Shown in pieces: positions 33,894-43,504 of a DNA stretch of 64,000 nucleotides. Source of the stretch: Dactylosporangium sucinum (GTDB lineage Bacteria > Actinomycetota > Actinomycetes > Mycobacteriales > Micromonosporaceae); NCBI RefSeq assembly GCF_014647515.1, contig NZ_BMPI01000003.1, forward strand, positions 107,322 to 171,321, in the 5' to 3' direction. Under the pieces are notes generated by a model. The model was not told the DNA's origin, did not search any database, and saw only the letters and a list, made by a program, of their open reading frames with translations. Every line of letters begins with the position of its first letter. Position 1 is the first letter of the stretch. The translations under genes were made by a program, and so were the position numbers.

Positions 33894-36800
33894 AGCACCT
33901 CGTCCATCACGACGCGGATCCGCTCCACCGCCTCCGCGGCCGGGCGCGCACGCCAGGCGGACAGCAACGGCTCACGGCTCTCCTCGTCACCGAGGGCGGC
34001 GGTGAGCCGTTCGTCGTAGTCGCCGTGGAACAGCTGGACGACGTTGGCGCCGAGCCGCAGCCCGAGCGCCCACAGCTCCCGGGTGCGCGCCCCGGCCCGG
34101 TGCGCGTCGAGCATCGCGCCGCCGATCGCCCAGGCGCCCAGCACGGGCATGTCGAGCGAGGCCAGCGCGTCGTCGCGGGCGGCGCGCAACAGGGAGGCGG
34201 CGCGGGCGTCGTCGTCCGTCCGCAGGTGCAGGACCGCGACGGCGACCCGGAAGACCACCAGGATCTGCGGGAACGCGGCCGGCGACTCCTCCGCCAGCCG
34301 GAGGGCCGCCGCGGCGTGGGCGAGCGCCTCGGGGTACGCCCGCCGCCGCCAGGCCAGCTGAGCGAGGGCGAGGTGCGCCTGGGCGGCGTCGGGCCGGTCG
34401 GGGTCGGCGGACTCCGCGGCCCCGGCCAGCCGCCGCGCAGCCTCGGCGTCGCCGTCGAGCGCCAGATGGAAGTCCAGCAGCACCCGGATCGAGCCGACGT
34501 CCTGCGCCGCGCCGACCAGCTCCATGTGCCGGGCGCTGCGCCGCAGCCAGTCCCCGGCGCCCCACTCGACCCGCGTGCCGATCGCCTGCGCGGCCATGCC
34601 CATGCCCCAGTGGTCGCCGGCCGCCTCGAACCGTTCGTACGAGCGCTCGGCGTCGGTGGCGGCCGCGTCGAGCCGCCCCGCGTTCTCGTGCACGGTCGCC
34701 CGCCACAGGAGACCGATGCCCTGCACGTACGGGTCGGCGTCCATGACCATCCGTTCCGCGGTGCGCATGCTCTCCTCCGAGTCGGGCGACCTGAGCTCCG
34801 GCATCGCCGCCGCCAGGGTCGCGACCCGGTGCGACACCCCGCCACCGATCCCGCGCAACGCCCGGCGGCCCAGTGCGTAGAGCCGGTGGTCGGCGCCGAT
34901 GAAGCCGTTGAGCCCGGCGAGCACGCACACCCACGCCAGCCGGTCCGGGTCGGCGCCCGCCGACGCCGCACTGCGCCGCGCGACCGGGTCGTCCGCGTGG
35001 AACAGCCGGCGCGCCCACAGTGCGACCTGCGGGTGCAGGCCGCGCACCGTCCACAGGTGGAACAGCGCCGCGGCGACGTCGACCGCCGCCACGTCGGCGC
35101 CGTGCTCGATCGCCCACCGGAGGGCGGCGAGGAGGTTCTCCTGATCCTCCGCGCACGTGGTGTACGCCTGGAGCTGCCCCGGCCCCACGAAGTCCGCCGC
35201 GAGCGCCGCCGCGTGCGCCGCGGCCCAGCGGGTCAGCCCGCCCATCGCCGGCTCCCGGTCGGCGAGCCGCGTCTCGCCGTACTCGCGGACCGTTTCGAGC
35301 ATGCGGTACCGCGGGCGCCCGTCCTCCCCGGTGCCGATCGCCAGCAGCGACTGCTCGACGAGCGCGGCCAGCCCGCGCCGGCTGTCCCGCCCGGCGACCG
35401 CGGCCGCGGCCGAAGCGGTGAACGGCGCCGGGATGACCGCGAGCCGCTCCAGCAGCTCCTGGTCCTCGGGCGCGAGCAGCTCCCGGCTCCAGTCGACGAG
35501 CGCCCACAGGCTGGCGTGCCGGTCGGGCAGCCCCCGCAGCGCGTCGTCGAGCAACGCGAACCGGTCGCCGAGCCCGCCGAGCACGTCCTCGATCGGCATG
35601 TGCCGCAGCCGGGCCGCGGCGAGCTCCAGCGCCAGCGGCAGGTTGTCGAGCCGGTGGCACAGTTCCCGGGCGGTGCCCGGCGGGATGGCGAGCGCGGCCC
35701 CGCCGGCCCGCGCGCGGGTCTCCAGCAGCTCCAGGGCGGCGTCGTCGGGGAGCGCCCGGAGGCGGTACACCACCTCCTCGGGCAGCCCGAGCGGCGCCCG
35801 GCTGGTGGCCAGCACGGCCAGCTCGCCCCGCGCCTCAACGAGGATCTCGGCGGCGAGGGCGGCGGCGCCGTCGAGCAGGTGCTCACAGTTGTCCAGCACG
35901 AGCACCCCGTCGAGCTCCCGCACCACGGTCCGCAGCCGCGCCTCGGGCGCGGCCCGCGCCTCGGCCCGCTCGGGCTCGGCCGCCCCGGTGGCCGCGAGCA
36001 CGGCGGGCAGGATCTCCGCGGCGGTGCGCAGCCCGGCCAGCTCGACGGCGTACACGGGCCGCCCGTCCCCGGCCGCGACGGCGGCGGCGAGGCTGGTCTT
36101 GCCGGCCCCGCCGGCGGCCACGATGGTGACGAGCGGCGCACCGCGCACCGCCTCGGCAACGGCGGCGACGTCGGCGTCGCGCCCGACGAGCCGGACCGCG
36201 CCCCTGCGCCACACCCGCCGCGGGCCCGGCCCGGTCCGCGACTCCGCGCGCGCGTTGTCAGGGGTCGCCGCCGGCGCGAGCTCGCCGCGGAGCAGCGCGA
36301 GGTGCGCGGCCGCGACGACGGGCGACAGGTCGGCCCCGTAGCGCTCGGCGAGCTCGGCCCGCAGCCGCTCGACCAGCGCCAGGGCCTCGGCGTCGCGCCC
36401 CTGCGCGGCGAGCACCCGCACCAGCAGCGCCGCCGACGGCTCGTGCGGCGGCGCCAGCCCGGCGAGCCGCCGCAGGTCCCGCTCGTCGGCCGGCTCCCCG
36501 GCGGCGAGGGTGACCTCGGCCCGCAGCCCGGCGACGTCGGCCAGCAGCCGGGCGACCCCGTCCCCGGTCAGGTCGGGCACCTCGGGGAACTCGGCCCGCG
36601 CCGCGTCCCCGGCCGCTCTCGCCTCGGCGACGTCCCCGCCGGCGAGTGCGCGCCGCCCCCGCTCGGCGAGCTCGCGCACCCGGACGGCGTCGACGTCGAC
36701 GGCGTCGGCGGGCAGCCGGTACCCGCCGGGGACGGCCGCGACCGGCAACCCCAGGCGCCGCACCCGGGACACCAGCGCCTGCACGGCCCCGGCCGCGTCC

Positions 36801-36967
36801 TCGGGCGGGCTCCCGTCCCAGACGGCGTCGACGAGCGCGCTGACCGAGACGGCCCGGCCGCGGGCCCCGACCAGCTCCCGCACCACCAGGCCCAGCCGCT
36901 CCCCGCGCACGGCCTTCCCGTCGACCGCGAGCTCCCCGAGCGTGGTGATACGCACGAGGCCCAGCAT
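33875..36967 (-). CDS. SARP/AfsR-like regulator with NB-ARC ATPase and TPR-like C-terminus
   Basis: The 1030-residue protein starts with an OmpR-type winged helix (ITTLGELAVDGKAVRG) and a BTAD domain (to about residue 235). An NTPase follows (about 255-500; Walker A AAGGAGKTSLAAA, Walker B GVLVLDNCEHLL, then CHRLDNLPLALELAAARL). Its helical C-terminus is long and TPR-like. AfsR-type proteins activate secondary-metabolite or stress genes. It lies 40 bp downstream of the MFS gene on the same strand and convergent to the Drr exporter, so a link to export control is plausible but not shown. Confidence 0.88.
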   Translation of the reverse strand: MLGLVRITTLGELAVDGKAVRGERLGLVVRELVGARGRAVSVSALVDAVWDGSPPEDAAGAVQALVSRVRRLGLPVAAVPGGYRLPADAVDVDAVRVRELAERGRRALAGGDVAEARAAGDAARAEFPEVPDLTGDGVARLLADVAGLRAEVTLAAGEPADERDLRRLAGLAPPHEPSAALLVRVLAAQGRDAEALALVERLRAELAERYGADLSPVVAAAHLALLRGELAPAATPDNARAESRTGPGPRRVWRRGAVRLVGRDADVAAVAEAVRGAPLVTIVAAGGAGKTSLAAAVAAGDGRPVYAVELAGLRTAAEILPAVLAATGAAEPERAEARAAPEARLRTVVRELDGVLVLDNCEHLLDGAAALAAEILVEARGELAVLATSRAPLGLPEEVVYRLRALPDDAALELLETRARAGGAALAIPPGTARELCHRLDNLPLALELAAARLRHMPIEDVLGGLGDRFALLDDALRGLPDRHASLWALVDWSRELLAPEDQELLERLAVIPAPFTASAAAAVAGRDSRRGLAALVEQSLLAIGTGEDGRPRYRMLETVREYGETRLADREPAMGGLTRWAAAHAAALAADFVGPGQLQAYTTCAEDQENLLAALRWAIEHGADVAAVDVAAALFHLWTVRGLHPQVALWARRLFHADDPVARRSAASAGADPDRLAWVCVLAGLNGFIGADHRLYALGRRALRGIGGGVSHRVATLAAAMPELRSPDSEESMRTAERMVMDADPYVQGIGLLWRATVHENAGRLDAAATDAERSYERFEAAGDHWGMGMAAQAIGTRVEWGAGDWLRRSARHMELVGAAQDVGSIRVLLDFHLALDGDAEAARRLAGAAESADPDRPDAAQAHLALAQLAWRRRAYPEALAHAAAALRLAEESPAAFPQILVVFRVAVAVLHLRTDDDARAASLLRAARDDALASLDMPVLGAWAIGGAMLDAHRAGARTRELWALGLRLGANVVQLFHGDYDERLTAALGDEESREPLLSAWRARPAAEAVERIRVVMDEVLQTLRR

Positions 36968-37007
36968 TCCTCATCGGCCGGACACCGGGCGACCGGTGCC
37001 GCCGTTC

Positions 37008-38180
37008 TCAGGTCGCGGCGCGGGCCACCGGGCGGACCCACGGGACCGCCAGCAGGATCACCAGCGGGGAGAGCAGGAAGCCCGCCCACCGGGCCGGGGC
37101 CGCGTCCACGATCACGCCGTCCACGGCCGCGCCCAGCGCGGCGCCCACCGAGAAGGCCGTCGCCACCCACGCGAACGCCTCCGCCGCCGTGCCCACCGGG
37201 GCCACCCGGTCGACCGTGAGGAACGTCGCCGCCAGGAACGGCGGGAGGCAGGCGCCGCACAGCGCGGCCAACGGGATCATCCAGGCCGCCGACGACGGGG
37301 TCAGCAGGAGCGGGGCGTAGCCCAGGCCCAGCAGCAGCGCCAGCAGCGGAAGGCGGCGCCCGTCCAGGCGCAGGCGGGTGTTCACCATGCCGCCGGCGAA
37401 GGCGCCCGCGGCCTGGGCGGCCAGGATCCAGCTCGTCCAGGCCCGGCCCCCGGACTGCTCGGTGTAGTCGATCACGGCCACCGGCAGGCTGCCGACGCCC
37501 GCGCCGACCAGGACCACCGCGACCAGCAGCAGCCGCAGGTGGGACGCGCGCAGCGCGCCCGCCCAGTGGCGTTCGGCCGCCACGCCGCGCCAGCGGCGCA
37601 CCGCCGGGGTGGTCACGAACCACACCGTCCCCAGCAGTTGCAGCAGCGCGGTGACGTACACGCCCGCCGCCGGGCCGCCCAGCGCGACCGAGGCGCCGGC
37701 GATCAACGGGCCGAAGACGAAGATGAGCTCCTGGACCGCGATGTCCAGGGTGTACGCCGTCGGGACCTGCGACTCGTCGAGCAGGTCGCGCCACAGCACG
37801 CGCAGGCCGGCCTCGAACGGCGGGGCGCCCAGCCCGGCGAGCAGCGCGGCGAGGAGGGACGCCCACAGCGCAACGCCCTGGGCGAGCAGGACGAAGCCGG
37901 CGGTCGACACGGCGGCGCCGGCCAGCATCACCGGCGGCTGGCGGAGGCGGTCGGCCACGCGGGCCAGGACCGGGCCGCCGATCGCCAGGCCGGCCGTGTA
38001 CACGCCGACGAGCAGGCCGGCGGCGGCGATCGACAGCGTCTCGCGGGCGTACAGCAGGAGCGCGACCGGCGCCGCGCCGAGGGGGATCCGGCCGACGGTG
38101 CTGGCGGCGAGCACCCGCGCGACCTGGGCGGCGCGCAGGACCGCGCGGAGGGGGCTGGAGGCGGCCATGGAGTCGATCAT
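37008..38180 (-). CDS. MFS transporter
   Basis: The 390-residue protein has 12 predicted helices in two halves, with ARVADRLRQPP as the motif-A-like loop between helices 2 and 3. It belongs to the general MFS efflux type; the cargo is not identifiable. ATG starts at 38180 or 38168 are both possible. The gene is divergent from the NDH-2 gene with 45 bp between start codons, and upstream of the AfsR-like regulator in the same direction. Confidence 0.82.
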   Translation of the reverse strand: MIDSMAASSPLRAVLRAAQVARVLAASTVGRIPLGAAPVALLLYARETLSIAAAGLLVGVYTAGLAIGGPVLARVADRLRQPPVMLAGAAVSTAGFVLLAQGVALWASLLAALLAGLGAPPFEAGLRVLWRDLLDESQVPTAYTLDIAVQELIFVFGPLIAGASVALGGPAAGVYVTALLQLLGTVWFVTTPAVRRWRGVAAERHWAGALRASHLRLLLVAVVLVGAGVGSLPVAVIDYTEQSGGRAWTSWILAAQAAGAFAGGMVNTRLRLDGRRLPLLALLLGLGYAPLLLTPSSAAWMIPLAALCGACLPPFLAATFLTVDRVAPVGTAAEAFAWVATAFSVGAALGAAVDGVIVDAAPARWAGFLLSPLVILLAVPWVRPVARAAT

Positions 38181-38225
38181 CCTGGTTGCCGCGTGATCAT
38201 CGGCAGGCCGGGTACGGGTCAGGGC

Positions 38226-39509
38226 ATGCCTAAGCCTCGTATCGTGATCGTCGGCGCCGGGTTCGCCGGCTTCCACGCGGCCCGGCGGCTGGTCCGGATG
38301 TCCCGCGGCCACGCCGAGATCGTGCTGGTCAACCCGGCCGACTACTTCCTCTACCTGCCGCTGCTGCCGGAGGTCGCGGCCGGCATCCTGGAGCCGCGCC
38401 GGGTGACCGTGTCGCTGCCGAAGACGCTGCCCGAGGTACAACTGCTGCTGGGTGAGGCGGATCACGTCGATCCCGACAAGCGGTCCGTGCGCTATCGGGA
38501 CGCGGAGGGGGAGCACCACGAGATCGGGTACGACCGGCTCATCCTCGCGGCCGGGAGCGTGAACAAGCTGCTGCCCATCCCCGGGGTGGCCGAGCACGCG
38601 CACGGGTTCCGCGGGGTGGCGGAGGCCCTGTACCTCCGCGACCACCTCGTCCGCCAGGTCGAGCTGGCCGCGGCGACCGGCGACCCGGACGAGCGGGCGG
38701 CAAGGCTCACGTTCGTGGTCGTCGGGGCGGGCTACACGGGCACCGAGGTCGCGGCCCACGGCCAGCTGGCGACCAGCGACCTGCTGCGCCACCAGCCGGC
38801 GCTGGCGAACGAGCGGGCCCACTGGCTGCTGCTGGACACCGCACCGCGCGTGCTGCCGGAGCTGTCCGAGCGCATGTCGCGCACGGCCGACCGGGTGCTG
38901 CGCGAGCGCGGCGTCGACGTGCTCATGGGCTGTTCGGTCGCCGAGGCGATGCACGACTGCGTGCGGCTCACCGACGGGCAGTCGATCCCCACCCGCACGC
39001 TCGTGTGGTGCGTCGGCGTGCGGCCCGACCCGCTGGTCGACGGGCTGGGCCTGCCGACCGAGGACGGGCGCCTGTGCGTCGACGAGTACCTCAACGTGCC
39101 CGGCCACCCCGACCTGTTCGCGGCCGGCGACGCGGCGGCGGTGCCCGACCTGACCCGGCCCGGCAAGCTGACGCCGATGACCGCCCAGCACGCGGTCCGG
39201 CAGGGCGACCTGGTGGCGCGCAACGTGGCGGCGACGTTCGGGGCCGGGCGGCGCCGCCGGTACAAGCACCACGACCTCGGTTTCCTGGTCGACCTGGGCG
39301 GCCGGCAGGCGGCGGCGAACCCGCTGCGGGTCCCGCTCTCCGGCCCGGTCGCCAAGGCGATGACCCGCGGCTACCACCTGCTGCAGCTGCCGGGCAACCG
39401 CACCCGGGTGCTCACCGACTGGGCGTTCGACGCCGTGCAGGGTAATCCGGCCGTCGAGCTGGGCCTCGTGCGCTCGCCGCAGGTGCCGCTGGAAACGGTG
39501 GATGCTTAA
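38226..39509 (+). CDS. NAD(P)/FAD-dependent oxidoreductase, NDH-2 type NADH dehydrogenase
   Basis: The 427-residue protein has two Rossmann signatures: IVIVGAGFAGFHAARRL for FAD at the N-terminus and VVVGAGYTGTEVAA for NAD(H) near residue 160. The FAD-binding block DLFAAGDAAAVPDL and the quinone-side TAQHAVRQGDLVARN are also present. It likely transfers electrons from NADH to menaquinone without proton pumping. It is a single gene and no other respiratory genes are nearby. Confidence 0.87.
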   Translation: MPKPRIVIVGAGFAGFHAARRLVRMSRGHAEIVLVNPADYFLYLPLLPEVAAGILEPRRVTVSLPKTLPEVQLLLGEADHVDPDKRSVRYRDAEGEHHEIGYDRLILAAGSVNKLLPIPGVAEHAHGFRGVAEALYLRDHLVRQVELAAATGDPDERAARLTFVVVGAGYTGTEVAAHGQLATSDLLRHQPALANERAHWLLLDTAPRVLPELSERMSRTADRVLRERGVDVLMGCSVAEAMHDCVRLTDGQSIPTRTLVWCVGVRPDPLVDGLGLPTEDGRLCVDEYLNVPGHPDLFAAGDAAAVPDLTRPGKLTPMTAQHAVRQGDLVARNVAATFGAGRRRRYKHHDLGFLVDLGGRQAAANPLRVPLSGPVAKAMTRGYHLLQLPGNRTRVLTDWAFDAVQGNPAVELGLVRSPQVPLETVDA

Positions 39510-39587
39510 CGGCACCGTAAATGCCCTTCAGGCGAACTTGTAGCTCGGAAAGGGGATCGTTAAGTGCCGCTCCGATAGTTTTCGGGA

Positions 39588-40370
39588 ATGCGTAAAACGG
39601 TGCTCTATCCGCTGGTCGCGCTGGGTGCGGCGGCCGGCAGCCTGGTGGTCGCCTCGCCGGCTTCGGCGCACGGATACGTTTCGTCGCCGCCGAGCCGGCA
39701 GGCGTTGTGCGCGCAGGGAAAGGTCGCCGGCTGCGGCCCCATTCAATACGAGCCGCAGAGCGTCGAGGGCCCGAAAGGGCTGAAGAGCTGCAATGCCGGG
39801 CTGTCGCAGTTCGGGGTGCTGGACGACGACAGCCGCAACTGGCCGGCGACGCAGGTCGGCACGTCGGTGACGTTCAACTGGGTGCTCACGGCGCGGCACG
39901 CGACGAGCACGTGGGAGTACTTCATCGGCAACACCCGCGTCGCGCAGTTCAACGACGGCGGGAAGCAGCCGAACGCCACCGTCTCGCACCAGGTGAGCCT
40001 GGCCGGGTACTCCGGGCGGCAGAAGATCCTGGCGGTGTGGAACATCGCGGACACGGCGAACGCGTTCTACAACTGCGTCGACGTGCAGATCGGCTCGGGT
40101 GGCGGCTCGACGCCGACGCCGACGCCGACCAGGACCCCGTCGGCGAAGCCGACCGCGACGAAGTCGCCGACGAAGGCCCCGACGACGACGGCGGCCCCGA
40201 CGTCCGCGAAGCCCACCCAGGCCACCGGCACGGCCTGGACCGCCGGCACCAGCTACAAGGTCGGTGACGTCGTGACGTACGACGGCCGCAGGTACCAGTG
40301 CCGCCAGGCCCACACGGCGATCTACACCTGGGAGCCGATCTACACCCTCGCCCTGTGGCTGCCGGTATGA
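39588..40370 (+). CDS. Secreted AA10 lytic polysaccharide monooxygenase with CBM5/12
   Basis: The 260-residue preprotein has a signal peptide ending ASA at residue 27, leaving His28 as the mature N-terminus (HGYVSSPPSR). His28 and His104 (TARHATSTWEY) form the copper histidine brace. The AA10 domain runs to about residue 170, followed by a Thr/Pro/Lys linker. A chitin-type CBM5/12 occupies about 212-260 (YKVGDVVTYDGRRYQCRQAH). It should oxidatively cleave chitin or cellulose outside the cell. Its stop overlaps the ATG of a DUF305 lipoprotein (ATGA), so the two are probably made together. Confidence 0.95.
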   Translation: MRKTVLYPLVALGAAAGSLVVASPASAHGYVSSPPSRQALCAQGKVAGCGPIQYEPQSVEGPKGLKSCNAGLSQFGVLDDDSRNWPATQVGTSVTFNWVLTARHATSTWEYFIGNTRVAQFNDGGKQPNATVSHQVSLAGYSGRQKILAVWNIADTANAFYNCVDVQIGSGGGSTPTPTPTRTPSAKPTATKSPTKAPTTTAAPTSAKPTQATGTAWTAGTSYKVGDVVTYDGRRYQCRQAHTAIYTWEPIYTLALWLPV

Positions 40371-40957
40371 GGCGCCTGCTGGCCGTCGTGCTCGCGCTCG
40401 TGCTGAGCGGCTGCGGGCAGGTCGCGAAGGCGCCCACCGGATCGTCCGAGCTGGCCGCCGCCCCGGCCGGCATCCCGGTCACCGCGGACGGGCCGCACAA
40501 CGACGCCGACGCGATGTTCCTCCAGATGATGATCAGCCACCAGAAGCAGGGCCTGGAGATGATCAAGCTGGGCCGCGCGAAGGCGGTCCGCGAGGAGGTC
40601 GTCAACCTGGCCGGCGCGATCGACGTCGTCGAGGCCGAGGAGGTCGCGATGATGGAGCGCTGGCTGACCGGCTGGAACGTCCCGGTCACCGGGGCCACCG
40701 ACGCGGGCGTCCACGCGTCGCACGGCGGCCGGCCGGCGACGGGGCCGGAGGAGATCAAGGCCCTGCAGGAGGCGACCGGGGCCGACTTCGAGACGAAGTT
40801 CCTCAACCTGCTCATCGCCCACCAGCACAACGCGGTCGAGATGGCCCAGCAGCTGGGCGGTGCCGGGCAGAACGCGGCGGTCAAGGACTACGCGAAGCGC
40901 GTCGAGCTGTCCCGGACGCAGCAGATCAAGCAGATGTTGACGCTCGTCGGCGCCTGA
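40367..40957 (+). CDS. DUF305-domain lipoprotein translationally coupled to the LPMO
   Basis: The 196-residue protein has a lipoprotein signal with lipobox LSGC (Cys16), so it should be anchored on the outer face of the membrane. Two DUF305 helical repeats are rich in Met and His (MFLQMMISHQKQGLEM, LIAHQHNAVEMAQ, VAMMERW). DUF305 proteins include the periplasmic copper-binding CopM of Synechocystis. The ATGA overlap with the copper-dependent LPMO gene suggests a role in copper supply or buffering; that part is inference. Confidence 0.87.
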   Translation: MRRLLAVVLALVLSGCGQVAKAPTGSSELAAAPAGIPVTADGPHNDADAMFLQMMISHQKQGLEMIKLGRAKAVREEVVNLAGAIDVVEAEEVAMMERWLTGWNVPVTGATDAGVHASHGGRPATGPEEIKALQEATGADFETKFLNLLIAHQHNAVEMAQQLGGAGQNAAVKDYAKRVELSRTQQIKQMLTLVGA

Positions 40958-41028
40958 GCGATGTTCGAGCGGGCCGGACGGGGGGCATGAGTCCTTGGTC
41001 CGGCCCGTTTCGCATCGGAGGTACCGCA

Positions 41029-41181
41029 ATGTCGACCACTGCCGGCGAGGCCATGAGCCGCTGCCCCGCCTGCGGCGCCCGCGTCTACGTCAACGCCGGC
41101 TCGCCGACCCCGCCCCACCAGCCCGACGGCGCCACGCAGGGTGCCGCGCAATGCCCCGGATCGGGCCAACCGAGCCGCTAA
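41029..41181 (+). CDS. 50-residue zinc-ribbon-like micro-protein
   Basis: The short frame starts eight bases after GGAGG and encodes CPACGARVYVNAG followed by a His/Pro-rich segment and CPGSGQ. The layout suggests a small metal-binding knuckle. Ribosome-binding site and codon use support a real gene; the function is unknown. Confidence 0.55.
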   Translation: MSTTAGEAMSRCPACGARVYVNAGSPTPPHQPDGATQGAAQCPGSGQPSR

Positions 41182-41260
41182 GGCCTGTCCTAGGGTGATC
41201 CTGCGGTTTCACCCGTTTCCTGCCGCCACCCGGGCGTGCCGCCCCGGCACGATCATCGGC

Positions 41261-41509
41261 ATGTTGCACCTGGATCCCGACAGCGTTCTGGTGAAGACGG
41301 CGGCCGAGCTGCAGATCCGCCACCTCGAACGCGACGCGGACGACCCGAGCCGCTGCGCGGCCTGCGGCGCCCCGCTCCCGTGCCCCACCGAAGCCGCCGC
41401 CGCCCTGGTCTGCCGGGCGGGCGGCCTCTGGCTGGAGGGCGACACGCTCGTCGACGCCCTCGAACCGCCGACCCAGCTCCTGGCCATCCTGCCCGCCCCG
41501 GTCGGCTGA
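41261..41509 (+). CDS. 82-residue Cys-motif protein
   Basis: The protein has an amphipathic start (LVKTAAELQIRHLERDADDP), then CAACGAPLPC, then an acidic helix and a hydrophobic end. The C-x2-C-x5-C spacing is identical to the two small proteins in the GGDEF operon at 20.9-21.5 kb. No named family is recognised. No clear ribosome-binding site precedes the ATG. Confidence 0.55.
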   Translation: MLHLDPDSVLVKTAAELQIRHLERDADDPSRCAACGAPLPCPTEAAAALVCRAGGLWLEGDTLVDALEPPTQLLAILPAPVG

Positions 41510-41638
41510 CGCGCAGCGTTGCTCCGCCCGGGGTTCGCTGGCGCGCCGACCGCCACCACCCGGGCCCGCCCGGGTAGGCCGCAACCATCGGCCTACCCGG
41601 GCTGAGCTCCGCCCCTCCACGGTGTAGAAATCAACCTC

Positions 41639-42901
41639 ATGGACGCCAAGCGCGCGCAGGGGATCGGGTTCGCCGCCGTCATGGGGGCCGTCGCCGGTGC
41701 GGCGCTCACCGCGCACCGCGGGCCGCGCGGCGCACTCACGGGCGCGCTCCTCGGGGCCGGGGCCCTCGCCGCCGTCGACGGCACCGCCCGCGCGCTGCAG
41801 AAGCCCAACGAGATCCCCGCCGTGTGGGCGCGGATCGCGGCCAGCGGGGCGCTCGCGGCGCCCGCCGGGTGGGTGGCCGGCAAGGCCGGGGCCAGCCCAC
41901 TCGCGGTCGCCGTCGCCGGCGGGGCGATCGCCGGGGCGATGGGCGTGCGGCCGCAGAAGGTCGCCCTCGGTCCCGTCGTCGGGCTCGCCGTCGGCGCCGC
42001 CATGCGCACGGCGACGCCCGCGCAGGCCGCGGCGGCCAGTGTCGTCGCCTTCCGGACCGTCTCCCAGCTGGCGTTCCGCGACCCGCAGGTGGCGCTGCTG
42101 GCCGCGAAGGTGCCGGCCGAGCAGCTGCCGTTCGTGGTGCCGCTGGAGGCGCGCACGCGGCGCGTCGGCACCGGCTACGTCAAGGAGCTCGCCGAGGCCA
42201 CCGGCGGCGTCTACCGGGAGGCGGCGCGGGACGTCGGCATCGTCGCGAGCCTCGACGCCCTCGCCGGCCCGCAGTTCGACCCGGCGCTGGTCCACCCGGA
42301 CGTGCGGGAGTTCTACGAGCGGACCACCCGGTTCTCGCTCGACATCGTGCCGCGCTGGCGGACCTGGGTGCGGCCGGGATACCTGCTGTACCGCACCCTG
42401 GTGGCCCGCCCGCTCGGGCAGGCGAACGTCCCGATGAACCAGCGGGAGGCGCAGCGCGGCATCCGCAGCCGGATCGACACGATCAGCGAGCCCGGCAGCG
42501 GCATCGTCTCGACGCGCGGGTGGATCCGCAGCTTCGCCGAGACGGGCGAGGCCATGTACGTCGGCATCTACACGACGTACCGGCACGACGACCGCGGCTA
42601 CGTGAGTGTCGGGTTTCCGCTGCCGCAGGCCAACTTCACCGCCACGCTCGCGCCGCGGCAGCGCGACGGCGGCGGGCTCAAGCTCACCAGCAAGGGCGGC
42701 GACGGGCAGACCGGGCACTACCTCAGCTACGTCGACCCCGACGGGCGCGACCTGACCACGCTCGCGGTGCACGGCTTCAGCGAGGAGCTCGACGTCTACG
42801 TCCGGGACGGGGAGCTGCGCGCCGACCACGCCTTCGCGCTCTTCGGCCTGCCGTTCCTCACCCTGGAATACCGCATCAAGCGCGTCGGCGACGGGTCCTG
42901 A
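41639..42901 (+). CDS. Conserved hypothetical protein with hydrophobic N-terminal half
   Basis: The 420-residue product has a Gly/Ala-rich N-terminal half with several weak membrane helices (about residues 8-140), then a soluble C-terminal half. The soluble half contains [31 protein letters not shown] and a final [10 protein letters not shown] that suggests a beta-rich fold. No characterised family is recognised. The 3' end overlaps the convergent marR gene by 26 bp. Confidence 0.6.
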   Translation: MDAKRAQGIGFAAVMGAVAGAALTAHRGPRGALTGALLGAGALAAVDGTARALQKPNEIPAVWARIAASGALAAPAGWVAGKAGASPLAVAVAGGAIAGAMGVRPQKVALGPVVGLAVGAAMRTATPAQAAAASVVAFRTVSQLAFRDPQVALLAAKVPAEQLPFVVPLEARTRRVGTGYVKELAEATGGVYREAARDVGIVASLDALAGPQFDPALVHPDVREFYERTTRFSLDIVPRWRTWVRPGYLLYRTLVARPLGQANVPMNQREAQRGIRSRIDTISEPGSGIVSTRGWIRSFAETGEAMYVGIYTTYRHDDRGYVSVGFPLPQANFTATLAPRQRDGGGLKLTSKGGDGQTGHYLSYVDPDGRDLTTLAVHGFSEELDVYVRDGELRADHAFALFGLPFLTLEYRIKRVGDGS

Positions 42902-43418
42902 CGGCCGGCTCCACGCCCGCGAACTCCTCGATGGGTGCGCAGGCGTCGACGAGCGGGTCGTGCTCGTCGATGCGCGTCGCGACCCGGCGCAGCAGGTCGC
43001 GGAACACCGTGCGGTCCGGCTCGTCCAGCGCCGTGAGCACCCGCTCCTCGACGTCGTGCAGCTTGCGGTGCAGCTCGCACATGGTGGCCCGGCCCTGTTC
43101 GGTGGCCACGAGCCGGCGGGCCCGGCGGTCGGCCGGGTCGGGCCGGCGCTCGATGAGGCCGGCCTTCTCGAGGTCGTCGAGCAGGTAGGTCATCACCGTC
43201 CGGTCGATGCCCAGCTGGTTGGCGAGCGCGAGCTGCGTGCAGGCCGTGCCCGCCACGGCCGCGGTGAGGATCTGGTAGCCCCGCGGTCCGCCGGGGAGGT
43301 CGGCCATGACGTGCTGCGCGCCCTTGGCGTAGCCGCGCAGCAGCACGCCCAGCGCCCAGCCCAGGTCGGAGCTGAGATCGCCGGCGGTGTGTGCCGGGGT
43401 CTCCGGCGCCTGCGTCAT
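42876..43418 (-). CDS. MarR-family transcriptional regulator
   Basis: The 180-residue protein has the MarR winged helix ([40 protein letters not shown]) between dimerisation helices. It is divergent from an azoreductase-like flavoprotein gene with 86 bp between them. A GCAGA-ctt-TCTGC palindrome there is a good operator candidate. Control of quinone or azo stress response is the usual role of such pairs. Confidence 0.87.
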   Translation of the reverse strand: MTQAPETPAHTAGDLSSDLGWALGVLLRGYAKGAQHVMADLPGGPRGYQILTAAVAGTACTQLALANQLGIDRTVMTYLLDDLEKAGLIERRPDPADRRARRLVATEQGRATMCELHRKLHDVEERVLTALDEPDRTVFRDLLRRVATRIDEHDPLVDACAPIEEFAGVEPAVRTRRRRA

Positions 43419-43468
43419 GCAGCAATGATACGCAGCTCACTCCCTCTTGCCGAAAGATGTTCTGTGAA

Positions 43469-43481
43469 GCAGACTTTCTGC
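43469..43481. promoter_or_regulatory. Palindrome between marR and the azoreductase gene
   Basis: GCAGA-ctt-TCTGC is a perfect 5-3-5 palindrome, 24 bp upstream of the azoreductase ATG and 51 bp from the marR start. Likely MarR operator. Confidence 0.5.
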
Positions 43482-43504
43482 GAAGCCGCTAAAGGGGGAA
43501 CCTC

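Noticed and set aside
33584..37219. Rightward frame of over 1200 codons
   Set aside because: It is antisense to the AfsR-like regulator, whose domains are clear; such long antisense frames are common at this GC content.
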